From: Metellina segmentata
Taxonomy: Eukaryota > Arthropoda > Arachnida > Araneae > Tetragnathidae
DNA length: 64,000 nt
Reading direction: 5' to 3'
Assembly: GCA_947359465.1 (NCBI GenBank)
Contig: OX375880.1
Coordinates: 13,338,120-13,402,119, forward strand
Shown here: one piece after another, positions 21,401 to 27,049 of the stretch
How the letters are laid out: each line of letters starts with the position of its first letter
Position numbering within the stretch: position 1 is the stretch's first letter
Notes under the pieces: generated by a model
What the model saw: the letters and a program-made list of their open reading frames with translations, nothing else
Database searches by the model: none
Told to the model about the DNA's origin: nothing
Position numbers and translations under genes: made by a program

Positions 21401-22815
21401 TTAAATTTTTATAACGGTACTTTTTTCATTTAAAAATAAAACATCGACAAGTATAAACATCGATGTAACAAAAACATCGACCCCAATTCATCGATGTTAA
21501 ATACATCAAAAACATCGACATCGATGTCGTATCCCTAGTAGGAACCCTCCTTTTGCTTGTATTACAACTGTAACATGTCGAGGCATACTTTCCATAAGTT
21601 CTCTGGAATTCTGGTCAGGAATAGCTCGCCATGCCTCTTGCATTGAATAATTGTAGATAATCCTTTTGACTCCACAAATGGTAATTTGGTCATTTTTAAT
21701 TAACGTCGTGCCAGAGCAACACAACGGGATATTGACGACCCTAAGGAAATATACCCTCCAAGGACCACACCACGTCATTTTGAACCATGGTCAGATGCAA
21801 CTCAGGCAACACCTGAGTATGGATGCAACATCGATGTCGACGTTTAAAAAAAAAAAAAAAAAAATCGATGTTTTATAAAAAAAACATCGATGTATTGGAG
21901 CCGATGTTTATACGTGTCGATGTTTTATTTTTAAATGAAAAAAGTACCATAAAAAAAATTAAAAAATATCCAAGTAGCATAATGTTTATAATCAGTAAAT
22001 TGAATATACTTTTCGACCAAATTGGCCAAGGGTGAAGGGTCTGAAAAGTAGGGATGCGACATCGATGTCGATGTTTTCAAAGCATTGTATTTATGTATGT
22101 ATTTACCATCGATTTATTAGAGCCGATGTTTGTTTAACATCGATGTTTTATTTTTGAATGAAAAAAACACCATAAAAATTAAGGTAAATAACCGTGCCAC
22201 TAAGTATTTGTCAGTGATGGCGACATCGATCCCATCAGAAAGAGTTTTTTCCCCTAACTGTTAGAATAGTTAGTGAAAAAAGAAGTCAACTTAAGGTGGA
22301 GAAAGTTAACAAACTACTTTTTTTACAAACTGTAAATAACAAATATTGGGGCATATAATAATTAAAGGCCCCAATATTTTTTTACAGTAAATAAAAAAGT
22401 TTGTTGTGTTCCCCCCATAGGTTGACAAATAATTAATAACTAACAATAATTATTGTTATAAAAAATAGATGTTTAAAAACATCGATGGTTTTTAGGCGAT
22501 GTATTAACAACATCGATGTTTTGCTGTCGATGTTGCATATGTACACCTGAGCGCTCCCCCCCCCCTATCCTCTTTGTATACGACGGTCTTGCGTTGAATT
22601 CGAACTCGCAACCCTTTGGTTGCTCTTCCAACCGGGCGACCCCCTGATTGTAAAAATGGATTAAAAAAAAAAAAAGGTTTTACACAACTAACCTTGCATT
22701 TCGGAAGCTTGGAAACATCGAAGTTTTCTCTGAATTCCGTCATTTTGTCTTCTTTCAAGAAGTCGCCGATGATAGAACTCTTGCCTGGCCGAGAAGTCAT
22801 CTTTACACCTTCCAT
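383..22815 (-). CDS. ADA: adenosine deaminase, complete 8-exon gene
   Basis: The enzyme hydrolyses adenosine and deoxyadenosine to inosine and deoxyinosine in purine salvage; the canonical type is cytosolic. Exons join 22815-22693, 18263-18202, 15248-15129, 13789-13539, 8165-8041, 5035-4794, 1877-1751 and 478-383. The sum is 1146 nt, 381 aa plus TGA, with all junction phases consistent. Zinc and catalytic motifs are all present: HIH (H45, H47), HAGE (H239, catalytic E242), GHGY (H263) and NRDD (D321, D322). YVEVRY and KVRSILC also match. No signal peptide is seen, so it is canonical ADA and not the secreted ADGF/ADA2 type. Length is close to vertebrate ADA, about 363 aa. The start is the first ATG after an in-frame TAA (22824-22822), context ATCATGG. 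Exons 4 and 6 are strikingly GC-rich compared with the others. Introns are 1.3-5.4 kb and most hold repeats. A 5' UTR exon further upstream was not resolved. Confidence 0.95.
486..1740. other. intron 7 of adenosine deaminase, no repeat seen
   Basis: AT-rich intron sequence with no recognisable coding segment, terminal repeat or SINE. It is the only long intron of the gene that looks free of mobile DNA. Confidence 0.6.
1751..1877 (-). CDS. ADA: adenosine deaminase exon 7 (Asp-Asp motif)
   Basis: Codes the end of R308 and residues 309-350, including FSINRDDP with the zinc-binding and substrate-orienting aspartates. The acceptor is TTTCAG| and the donor is GCT|GTAAGT. Confidence 0.94.
2090..2335 (+). 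repeat. tRNA-derived SINE, 5'-truncated
   Basis: Carries the body and tail of the common SINE of this window: GTGTGGAAGTTTG, GTGGGGTGCCAGCTCAGG, a GGTTCAAAATTA box, then a tail like CAATAGACCGTTGTGTT. The tRNA head is missing or too diverged to see. Confidence 0.65.
2429..3135 (+). mobile_element. fold-back mariner element with transposase 3' third
   Basis: TA flanks both ends and the tips CAAGGGTTGTTCAAA are inverted. Roughly 2660-3078 on the plus strand encodes the C-terminal third of a Mos1/SETMAR-type mariner transposase. VLLHDNARPP holds the second catalytic Asp, HPPYSPDISPFDFHVF the third, and the ending WDRCAQAYGVYFE is typical. The left arm (2429 to about 2660) is an inverted copy of the right arm (about 2905-3135), so the element is a palindrome with arms near 230 bp. 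The N-terminal two thirds of the gene are absent, so it is non-autonomous. Confidence 0.8.
3140..4050. other. intron sequence with a short SINE tail
   Basis: About 3622-3690 is a plus-strand SINE tail (ACCAATACCCCGTTGTGTTG, then a CGACGTTAA). The rest is AT-rich sequence with no feature that I can support. Confidence 0.45.
4055..4772 (-). repeat. array of three to four SINE copies
   Basis: Successive minus-strand copies of the tRNA-derived SINE: about 4055-4235, 4236-4505, 4510-4745 and a last tail to 4772. Each shows the complement of the tail (GGAGCAACACAACG), GACGACGGTCCGGGATCAAT, TTTTGAACCACGGTCA and CACTCTCTAAACTTCCACAC. One copy keeps a tRNA-like B box near 4490 (ATTCGAACC). The array lies in adenosine deaminase intron 6, in gene orientation, and its last tail is about 20 bases from the exon 6 donor. 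Confidence 0.75.
4794..5035 (-). CDS. ADA: adenosine deaminase exon 6 (HAGE and GHGY catalytic motifs)
   Basis: Codes residues 228-307 and two bases of R308. HAGE holds a zinc-ligand histidine and the catalytic glutamate, and GHGY holds the catalytic histidine; FETCPYSSLLTGAV follows. This is the most GC-rich exon. The acceptor is TTTCAG|TGG and the donor is AAG|GTGATA. Minus-strand SINE tails end about 20 bases from the donor. Confidence 0.96.
5147..5425. repeat. dispersed repeat, copy 1 (unknown family)
   Basis: A roughly 280-base AT-rich segment starting CGGTACAGCTACAGTCTACG is repeated in direct orientation at 12169-12490. Shared blocks include ATGAGCGGTGGCAA, TTCTAAAGTCGCC, AAAATGAAAGCTTGAAAACA and CTTTCGCAAAAAGTAGTAA. 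No terminal repeat or coding signal is seen, so the class is unknown. Confidence 0.6.
5526..6130 (+). mobile_element. Harbinger-like fragment with a MADF domain start
   Basis: A TAA is followed by AGGCTGCTACACTAGGCCAG, a tip like those of PIF/Harbinger elements, with direct AGTCGAGTAG repeats. The ORF at 5938-6123 (61 aa) reads WNDDTTVKFVNAYVEQECLW, the start of a MADF/Myb-SANT-like DNA-binding domain that is often the second protein of such elements. It stops before the domain is complete. No nuclease part and no matching right end were found, so this is a truncated 5' piece. Confidence 0.55.
6435..6992. mobile_element. hAT MITE of the ACATCGATGT family, right-truncated
   Basis: Begins with TAGGGATGCGACATCGA, followed by blocks of ACATCGATGT-type repeats, the internal turn GCATCCCTACTTTTCAGACC and the shared spacer with TTTATAACGGTACTTTT. 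The right tip is missing; the sequence ends in a GTGCACA-type MITE. The 8 bases before it (GTCGACAC) have no partner. Confidence 0.75.
7010..7275 (-). mobile_element. truncated copy of the GTGCACACAT MITE
   Basis: The reverse complement matches 13955-14222, including AACTTGCG, GGCGCCG, TTTTGTTTCAAAATATACTT and AAACACGTTTT. The tip here is GTAGTGCACATATACCTGCG. The other end is cut by a SINE at about 7280. Confidence 0.65.
7280..7450 (-). repeat. tRNA-derived SINE, head and body
   Basis: Shows the complement of the SINE body (CTCCAAACTTCACACACCAC) and of the promoter boxes (GGATTTGAACTTGAAGCC, TTCCAATTGGGCTA). The tail part is absent. Confidence 0.7.
7660..7977 (-). mobile_element. Helitron-like element, 5' part
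   Basis: Read on the minus strand it starts A|TCTCTACTATTATAAAAGGA, the start seen in the other copies here, followed by the shared TATGGCACTTACAG block and GTTTCCGTTTCATTTTGCGG. The hairpin end is missing. Confidence 0.65.
8041..8165 (-). CDS. ADA: adenosine deaminase exon 5
   Basis: Codes the end of G186 and residues 187-227 (WTTDVVQLCLKYKHRGIVGM, then DIAGED). The GMDIAGED strand equals the DLAGDE substrate-pocket strand of the family. The acceptor is TAACAG| and the donor is AAG|GTCAGT. Confidence 0.93.
8330..9432 (+). pseudogene. Tc1-like transposase pseudogene
   Basis: FERGQIAGARLVSASISKVA at about 8366 starts the helix-turn-helix part, continuing in the 8401-8748 frame. After a shift, WSDESCFTLFP (first catalytic Asp; about 8790) and the 8876-9433 frame with GGGSVMVWATISW and LKDEWNTIPL complete a Tc1/mariner transposase. 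Several frameshifts break it, and the region of the second and third catalytic residues is unreadable. The right tip GGTGTTTCCATATTTTTGTC ends CCCCTG at 9432; no left tip is found. Confidence 0.8.
9453..10285 (-). mobile_element. Helitron-like element, complete
   Basis: On the minus strand it runs from A|TCTCTACTATTATTAAAGGA to GCCACGCAGTGGCTAG|T. That fits Helitron rules: insertion between A and T, a TC start, a 3' hairpin (GCCACGCAGTGGC) and a CTAG end. The 833 bases contain no helicase gene, so it is non-autonomous. The phrase GGGCAACGCCGGGC before the hairpin is shared with the copy at 20185. Confidence 0.75.
10290..11980. other. intron sequence without recognised genes
   Basis: AT-rich. 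It contains a cluster of TAACTGTTATC-type short repeats at about 10915-11005 and a run of 23 T at 11190-11212, possibly the poly(A) of a decayed minus-strand retrocopy. Small ORFs here have no recognisable domain. Confidence 0.4.
11983..12160 (-). repeat. SINE tails, two partial copies
   Basis: Two successive complements of the tail (GGAGCAACACAACGGGCTAT at 11996 and CAACACAACGGGCTATTGGC at 12069) and one partial body with TTTTCAACCACGGTCA. Confidence 0.65.
12169..12490. repeat. dispersed repeat, copy 2 (unknown family)
   Basis: Direct repeat of 5147-5425. This copy carries an extra stretch of about 60 bases (near 12380-12440). Both copies follow minus-strand SINE sequence, but at different spacings. 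Confidence 0.6.
12878..13502. mobile_element. hAT MITE of the ACATCGATGT family, complete
   Basis: The 625 bp run from TAGGGATGCGACATCGATG to CGATGTCGCATCCCTA. Flanks are GCGTCAAC (12870-12877) and GTGTCAAC (13503-13510), an 8-bp target duplication with one CpG-type change. It lies in adenosine deaminase intron 4, ending 36 bases from exon 4. The internal turn GTAGGGATGCGACATCG near 13128 makes the element look like two fused units. Confidence 0.85.
13539..13789 (-). CDS. ADA: adenosine deaminase exon 4
   Basis: Codes residues 103-185 with split codons at both ends. Key strands are IAYEFCEDAAKSGLLYVEVR and KVRSILC. The exon is GC-rich, with mostly G or C third positions. The acceptor is TTTCAG| and the donor is CCCG|GTAAGT. 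A hAT MITE ends at 13502, only 36 bases downstream of the exon in the gene's direction. Confidence 0.95.
13858..14218. mobile_element. GTGCACACAT MITE, near complete
   Basis: The left tip GGCCCGGTGCACACATCCGA and the complement of the right tip GGAGTAGTGCACACATGCC are related, and both lead into GC-rich blocks (GCGGCGCCGCAGCGGC and the like). The AT-rich core matches 7010-7275. The target duplication is unclear and the superfamily is not assigned. Confidence 0.6.
14225..15120. repeat. intron region with repeated GCGCAATCTCTCCTA motif
   Basis: Variants of a 15-base motif occur in both orientations: CGCGCAATCTCTCCTA (14325), GGAGAGTTTGCGCA (14344), TAGGAGAGATGGCGCA (14367), TAGGAGAGATTACGCA (14403), GTGCGCAATCTCTCCGA (14715), GGCAGATTGCGC (14741) and TGTGCGCACTCTCCTAGC (14905). 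Subterminal repeats of a decayed transposon are one explanation. Confidence 0.45.
15129..15248 (-). CDS. ADA: adenosine deaminase exon 3
   Basis: Codes the end of Q62, residues 63-101 and two bases of A102 (from KKGVSL to RTYLQLI). It corresponds to the helical lid segment before the YVEVRY strand. The acceptor is CAACAG|G and the donor is GC|GTGAGT. Confidence 0.9.
15635..16440 (+). pseudogene. DDE transposase pseudogene of that transposon
   Basis: The N-terminal part (HFMYGLANGNALEAERLQTV, then LCETGSF and GRGRSVWAPQVVEDIL in another frame) is followed by EGLHPYHAQKVQALILADYA, RVEFARWFLQPL and FTDECTFTREGI (first Asp). The third frame gives VWAGIVGDHLIDPYLLPFRL and YLTFLQQVLLDLL. At least two frameshifts lie between parts, and the segment with the remaining catalytic residues is lost after RMW, near 16365. 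Confidence 0.8.
16605..17054 (+). repeat. second tRNA-derived SINE family, complete
   Basis: The A box (TAGCTCAGTCAGTAGAGC) and a B-box-like GGTTGTGGGTTCTGTC make up the tRNA-like head; the tail ends in (AAC)n. The target duplication is ACATTTTTGGC (16594-16604) and ACATTTCTGGC (17055-17065). The family differs from the common SINE of this window in head, body and tail. Confidence 0.85.
17255..17650 (+). repeat. two common-type SINE copies, decayed
   Basis: First copy tail at about 17355-17430 (GACCGTCGACAATAGCCCGT). The second copy is about 17462-17645, with CCTCACGTTGACGCGGTG, GGAGAGTGGGGTGCTAGC, GACCGTGGTTCAAAATGACG and GGACCGTCATCG. Confidence 0.65.
17655..18195. other. intron sequence, nothing recognised
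   Basis: AT-rich, with no ORF, terminal repeat or SINE that I can support. Confidence 0.5.
18202..18263 (-). CDS. ADA: adenosine deaminase exon 2 (HxH zinc motif)
   Basis: Codes residues 42-61 plus two bases of Q62: VELHIHLEGSIRIETLWDLA. It carries the metal-binding HIH pair. The acceptor is ATGCAG| and the donor is CA|GTAAGT. At 62 nt it is too short for an ORF scan but is certain by motif and phase. Confidence 0.93.
18430..18730 (+). repeat. common-type SINE
   Basis: The degenerate head (GGCAACGGATTAGCAACCGG, B-box region GCGAGTTCTAATCC) is followed by GGTGCACGTTAAATCTGC, CCTCACGTTGGTGCGGTG and a tail with CAATAGCCCGTCGTGTTGCT. Confidence 0.7.
18735..19200. other. intron sequence, nothing recognised
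   Basis: AT-rich sequence. A short reading frame at 19065-19253 has no recognisable domain and runs into the minisatellite. Confidence 0.45.
19205..19530. repeat. minisatellite, about 42-bp unit, about 8 copies
   Basis: The phrase GACCAATAGAATCTTTCC and variants recur about every 39-44 bases (near 19215, 19258, 19302, 19343, 19384, 19423, 19466, 19508). Each is followed by AAAGGATTCTATTCTAAGGA. Copies are diverged, so the array is old. Confidence 0.7.
19540..20180. other. intron sequence, nothing recognised
   Basis: Mixed AT-rich sequence between the minisatellite and a Helitron-like element, with no supported feature. Confidence 0.45.
20185..20831 (+). mobile_element. Helitron-like element
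   Basis: Starts A|TCTCTACTATTATAAAAGGA and ends GGGCAACGCCGGGC, the hairpin GCCACGCAGTGGC and TA (the CTAG is damaged). The body matches 9453-10285 in reverse. No gene inside. Confidence 0.75.
20917..21537. mobile_element. hAT MITE of the ACATCGATGT family, perfect TSD
   Basis: 621 bp between identical 8-bp flanks GTAGGAAC (20909-20916 and 21538-21545). Tips are TAGGGATGCGACATCGA and CGATGTCGTATCCCTA. The internal turn is CGCATCCCTACTTTTCAGAC at about 21308. This copy fixes the family's ends and its hAT-type duplication length. Confidence 0.9.
21818..22543. mobile_element. hAT element of the ACATCGATGT family with transposase remnant
   Basis: Flanked by CACCTGAG at 21810-21817 and 22544-22551. 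The tips are decayed (TATGGATGCAACATCGATG; GATGTTGCATATGTA). Unlike the other copies it keeps coding sequence near its 3' side, so it links the MITE family to an autonomous hAT. Confidence 0.85.
22202..22353 (+). pseudogene. hAT transposase C-terminal remnant
   Basis: KYLSVMATSIPSERVFSPNC, then after a one-base shift EKRSQLKVEKVNKLLFLQTV and NNKYWGI. This is the hAT dimerisation segment of ZBED1-like transposases (consensus A-T-S-x-P-S-E-R-V-F-S, then I-x-x-x-R-x-x-L). Stops and a frameshift make it non-functional. Confidence 0.75.
22693..22815 (-). CDS. ADA: adenosine deaminase exon 1
   Basis: Codes residues 1-41, from MEGVKM to KLPKCK. The donor is AAG|GTTAGT, phase 0. The LPK just before the split matches the segment that precedes the first zinc motif in the family. 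The N-terminal 30 residues are polar and poorly conserved. Confidence 0.85.
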
Positions 22816-23271
22816 GATAGCTTATCGAAAAAAGACATGATTGGACGTCACTCCACTTGTCTGCAACCGCCTCCGATTACAAAAGTTTCATATCAAGTGA
22901 CGTTTCTCTGTCGATGTTACACACTTGAAACGAAACAGTCGCATTCTCTTTCCTTGGAGACCCATATGATTTCAGAAAGTCTGTTTTACTTTCAAGTGTG
23001 GTTTCTGGACGGATTCCTATTGAAAAAACAACACAGGTTAAAATTGTGCTTTCCCAGTTGCTTAATAAATAGATGTGAATGGAAACTTCCGCGTGAACGA
23101 TTGAAAGGATTTCCTCCACTGCGATTTATCATGAAACCGGTTTAGATTGTAATCGAGATATGGACGGGATTAAAGCTACAGTGGTGCAAGTCAAGAAATA
23201 TTCGGACACGGAAACCAGATTTAGATCTAAGTCAATCTGTTGACTTCAAACATGAAGAAAAATCAGTTTTA

Positions 23272-23829
23272 TCTCTTACAATTATAAAAGGAAGTGTTTG
23301 TCTGTCTGTTTCTTGCCGCAAAATCCTGACGATTTTATGGCACTTGAAACTATGAGATTTGGCACAGAGATAGTCCAATTGCAAATTTTGGCCCGCGGCG
23401 AATTTTAAAATTCCATCTAGATCATTTTAAAATCAACTTAATGAAATTTAATTATGATTGCTTTCTTTAGAATGGTAACCGCATAAAGATAAGACAGATT
23501 CTAAATTTATTTTTCCCGTTTCCGTTTTCATTTTGCGCAGAGGAATGATTTTCCAGCAGAGGATAAAAAAAAGTTTTAACTTTAGTTACATAGTTCTTTT
23601 TTCTATCTTCCAGACCGTTAAAGATAGAGTACAAATTTCAAGGGATTTGAAATCTGCGGAAAATTTCACTTCAGATTGATACCTAAAAATATAATTTTCT
23701 TTAAATAAATAATTTTTAAATTGAATATATCTTCAACGAATTTGAAATATGCGGGAAATTTTACACAAGATTAATAGCTTACATCACGGCGTTGCCCATG
23801 GTATTCGCAAACCAACACTCAGTGGCTAG
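23272..23829 (+). mobile_element. Helitron-like element, decayed
   Basis: Starts A|TCTCTTACAATTATAAAAGG and ends ACTCAGTGGCTAG|T. The body matches 9453-10285 and 7660-7977 (TTTGGCACAGAGATAGTCC, GTTTCCGTTTTCATTTTGCG). The last 60 bases are rearranged, and the hairpin is reduced. Confidence 0.7.
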
Positions 23830-23834
23830 TTGAT

Positions 23835-24655
23835 AATATTCATTCCCTTTTTCTCGTAACACTGACATTTTTGTTCTCAAATTTATTACAGTACCTTTTG
23901 TGTTATGTTAATGTTCGTATATTGCAAATGGAATAAATCCATACTATTTAAAAATAGAAAACAAATTTATTAGAAACATATCATTATCTGATAACCTGAT
24001 AGGCTTAACAAATACATGTGACTACAATTTAAGCTGAAAAAAATTACTCTCGGAATAACAAAAATCCAAAGTACTCGCATATTAATAAATTGGAATGTGA
24101 TATCGATCGATCTGCTCGTTCAATAAGAAAGTCAGTCAAAGAAAATTTAAATTTTGACTAGTTTAGAGTACGAACATTTCTTCTGAAAATCCAACAGTTA
24201 CTTTCTGAGAAACAAAGAAACAGTGACTTACGCCACTGTGACTTTAACCCCGTCCATATCTGAGAGAAAGAAATGGCGAATTCGGGCGAAAATGATTCTT
24301 CGAAGACGGACTGGACATTTCACTTACGGAGTATTCACACTCTTTGAAGCAGCTTATCTTCTCATCCAAAAAGAGAGTTCATAAAACGAAAATAAGGGTG
24401 GGCGAGAAAGAGCTTAATTTAACAACGAAGCCAAAGATGTTAAGCGCTTCTCCGGCTCAAGTCAGAACACCAATGATCACCCTTCCAAGTAGTGATACCG
24501 ACCGAAGGTGGTTTGGTTTTGGTGGTCGATGGAGCGGTCGGACGATCTCCAGCGCCACTGATGCCCTAGCGGAGAGTTTTGCTGACACTTAAAAGAGTAA
24601 CAGGCTCCACACATGTAAAACTAATATCAAATTCCTACAATCCCTTCAAAATACA
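23835..24655. other. unassigned sequence upstream of adenosine deaminase
   Basis: Would hold the adenosine deaminase promoter and any 5' UTR exon if these start near 22.8-24.3 kb, but no TATA box or clear untranslated exon could be fixed. The ORF at 24344-24592 has no recognised domain. Confidence 0.4.
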
Positions 24656-24659
24656 ATTC

Positions 24660-24960
24660 TCCTCCAGATAGTAAATGCTCCATATTATGTTCGACGTGGT
24701 CATTCACAAAGACCTCAATATTGAACCAATTTTTGAATATATCAAGACCCTCTCTTCAAAATTCTTCAATAGGCTCCCAAATCCTCTTTTACAAAACCTA
24801 CCATCCTATGACACCTATATTAAATCTCGCAAGAGACCCAAACCCATCTCAACCGTGACTAGCACACTTTTCCTCCACGCAAAAAACGTCGGTGTGGTGA
24901 GCTCAGGGACCCCTTGGTGAGTCTCCTGGACACACCACCCCCACTGACATTATATATATA
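24660..24960 (+). pseudogene. LINE pol C-terminal fragment (Jockey-like)
   Basis: VIHKDLNIEPIFEYIKTLSS and KFFNRLPNPLLQNLPSYD match the C-terminal tail of Jockey-type retrotransposon pol (V-x-x-D-L-x-I-P, a helix, then R-L-x-N-P). It ends near a short (TA)n at 24952. Nothing upstream in this frame reads as reverse transcriptase, so it is a 5'-truncated copy. Confidence 0.55.
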
Positions 24961-25279
24961 TACTCTTCCCATCCTTATCACCAAACTCCTAAATCATCAC
25001 CAAAGCTCGTGCATTTTGCCACTCTTTTCGGTACTGATTTCTCGCCCATCCTCATTGTCTCCAACCCCTTTGGAATGTGAATTGGACTCCTAATTGTATC
25101 AATTACTAAATTAAATCGTCTATCTAAATTATTTACCTTTTTCATAGTGCATTGTCACTACCTTTAACTCTCTTCCCTCATTTTTAAGTTTACAATCAAT
25201 AAATTCTTCATTAATTCTGATGTGGAGGTTCGTAGTTCTCTGCAAGGTACTCCGTAATTGATACGTCCGATCCGATCCG

Positions 25280-25632
25280 ACCCAAGGAAGAATGCACCAG
25301 ACAGGAATCGAGTCCGCACCGCCTACAACTCGAAGGTTGCTAGCGAAGTGGACGTATCCACTGATCCCTGACGCTCCCAGATTGGAAGAGAAACGGAATA
25401 TCTGTAGGAGGGTTGCGAGTTCGAATCTTGTTCCAACCAAAGACCGTCGTGTACGTGGAGGCCGCATTTGTAGAGGCCTCAAATTTCTGTACGTTGGCGT
25501 GGAGGTTCAGAGAGTGGGGTGCCAGCTAAGGTGTTGACCTGATCAACTGACCGTTTTCAGAATTTCGAGACTTAGCTCTCGGAGTTTTTCCGCTGGGATT
25601 GGTCCCGATCCGCACCAATAGCCACTACCTCC
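25280..25632 (+). repeat. common-type SINE, with an inverted tRNA-like head beside it
   Basis: About 25375-25632 is a plus-strand copy (GGGTTGCGAGTTCGAATC B box, GGAGAGTGGGGTGCCAGC, CACCAATAGCC). About 25300-25345 reads like the reverse of a tRNA head (AGGAATCGAGTCCGCACC). Confidence 0.65.
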
Positions 25633-25667
25633 GAGAGAGTCCTGTAAATCTAGAATGTGACGACAAC

Positions 25668-25985
25668 CGGTATAGTGGTTTAGGTGTTAGCCTCTAGATC
25701 GGAAGGTTCCTGGTTCGAATCAGGGTATGGATGTTTGCAAGCGTATGGTGTAGAGGCGGCTGGTGCATCTTTAAATCTGTCGTGGCCGAAAGTCCTCACG
25801 TTGGGTTGGTGTGGAAGTTTGGAGAGTGGGGTGCCAGCTCAAGTGTTGCCTCGTCATCTGACCGTGGTTCAAAATTACGAGATGTTGTCCTCGGATCTTT
25901 CCCTTAAGGGAATTGATCCCGGACCGTCGTCAATAGCCCGTTGTGTTGCTCTTGTACGACGTTAATTACAAATTACCATTACCAA
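25668..25985 (+). repeat. common-type SINE, full length
   Basis: tRNA-like head with A box (GTATAGTGGTTTAGGTGTTA) and B box (GGTTCGAATCAGG), then CCTCACGTTGGGTTGGTGTG, GACCGTGGTTCAAAATTACG, GGACCGTCGTCAATAGCCCG and a tail GACGTTAATTACAAATTACC. It is one of the two best copies for defining the family. Confidence 0.85.
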
Positions 25986-26054
25986 ATCTAGGATGTAGTG
26001 CAAGAGCCCACTGTGTTGCTTCAGTACAATGCCAAATCTAATCCTCCTTCCTTT

Positions 26055-26345
26055 AGGTAGGTATTTTAATTAGCAACAGGAGCAACACATCAGGCTATTG
26101 GCGATGGTCCGGGATCAACACCAAAGGGAAAGATCCGAGGACGACCCCATGTATTTATGAACCACGCTCAGATGATGGGTCAAAACCTGAGCTGGCACCC
26201 TACTCTCCAAACTTCCACACCACGCCAACATGAGGACATTTGAAGCCACGACAGATTTAATGTGCGGCCCTTTGAACACGACGGATGGATTCGAACTCGA
26301 GACCCCCGGTTGCTAATCCGTTACGCTTCCATCCGGGCTACAGCG
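26055..26345 (-). repeat. common-type SINE, near full length
   Basis: Complement of the tail (GGAGCAACACATCAGGCTAT) through the body to the head (GGATTCGAACTCGAGACC and TCCATCCGGGCTACAGCGGT). Confidence 0.8.
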
Positions 26346-26431
26346 GTCCTCCCAACCCCCAGAGGGTTAAGTATTTTCTAGATGCTTATTAGATTTTGTT
26401 AAGGATTTGTAAGACCGCTATGTCATATATA

Positions 26432-27044
26432 AGAAAAAACATCGATGTATTTGACATCGATGTATTGGGGTCGATGTTTTTGAAACATCGATATTTATAT
26501 TTGTCGATGTTTTTACGTTGTCGATGTTTTATTTTTAAATAAAAAAAATACCGTTATAAAAATTTTAAAAATAACCAAATAGCATAATTTTTATAACTAG
26601 CGAATTGAACATACTTTTCGACCAAAGTGACCAAGGATGAAGGATCTGAAAAGTAGGGATGCGACATCGATATCGATGTTTTCTAAACATTGATGTTTTA
26701 GAAAAAAACATCGATGTATTGGAGCCGATGTTGCATCACTAGTTGCTAAACCAGTTTTAAGAAATGGGGAAAAAAGTTTAAATACACTGAATTTTAAAAA
26801 CATCGATGGTTTGGAGGCGATGTATTATCAACATCAATGTTTTAATTTTGAACATCGATGTTTTGCTGTCGATGTCGCATCAATAGTTGCTAAACCAGTT
26901 TTAAGAAATGGGGAAAAAGTTTAAATACACTGAATTTTAAAAACATCGATGTTTTGGGGTCGATATATTATCAACAACGATGCTTTAATTTTGAACATCG
27001 ATGTTTCAAAACTTCGATGTTTTGCCATCGATGTCGCATCCCTA
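26432..27044. mobile_element. hAT MITE of the ACATCGATGT family, left-truncated
   Basis: Starts inside the repeat blocks (AAAAAACATCGATGTATTTG), contains the turn AGTAGGGATGCGACATCGAT near 26655 and ends CGATGTCGCATCCCTA at 27044. The left tip is missing and no duplication is found. Confidence 0.8.
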
Positions 27045-27049
27045 ATCGG

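Larger units (their letters stand above)
21695..22660 (-). repeat. common-type SINE interrupted by a hAT element
   Basis: The tail and body part (21695-21817: CCAGAGCAACACAACGGGAT, TTTTGAACCATGGTCAGATG) and the head part (22552-22660: ACGGTCTTGCGTTGAATTCG, TTGCTCTTCCAACCGGGCGA) flank the hAT insertion. The break point is the 8-bp duplication CACCTGAG. Confidence 0.75.
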
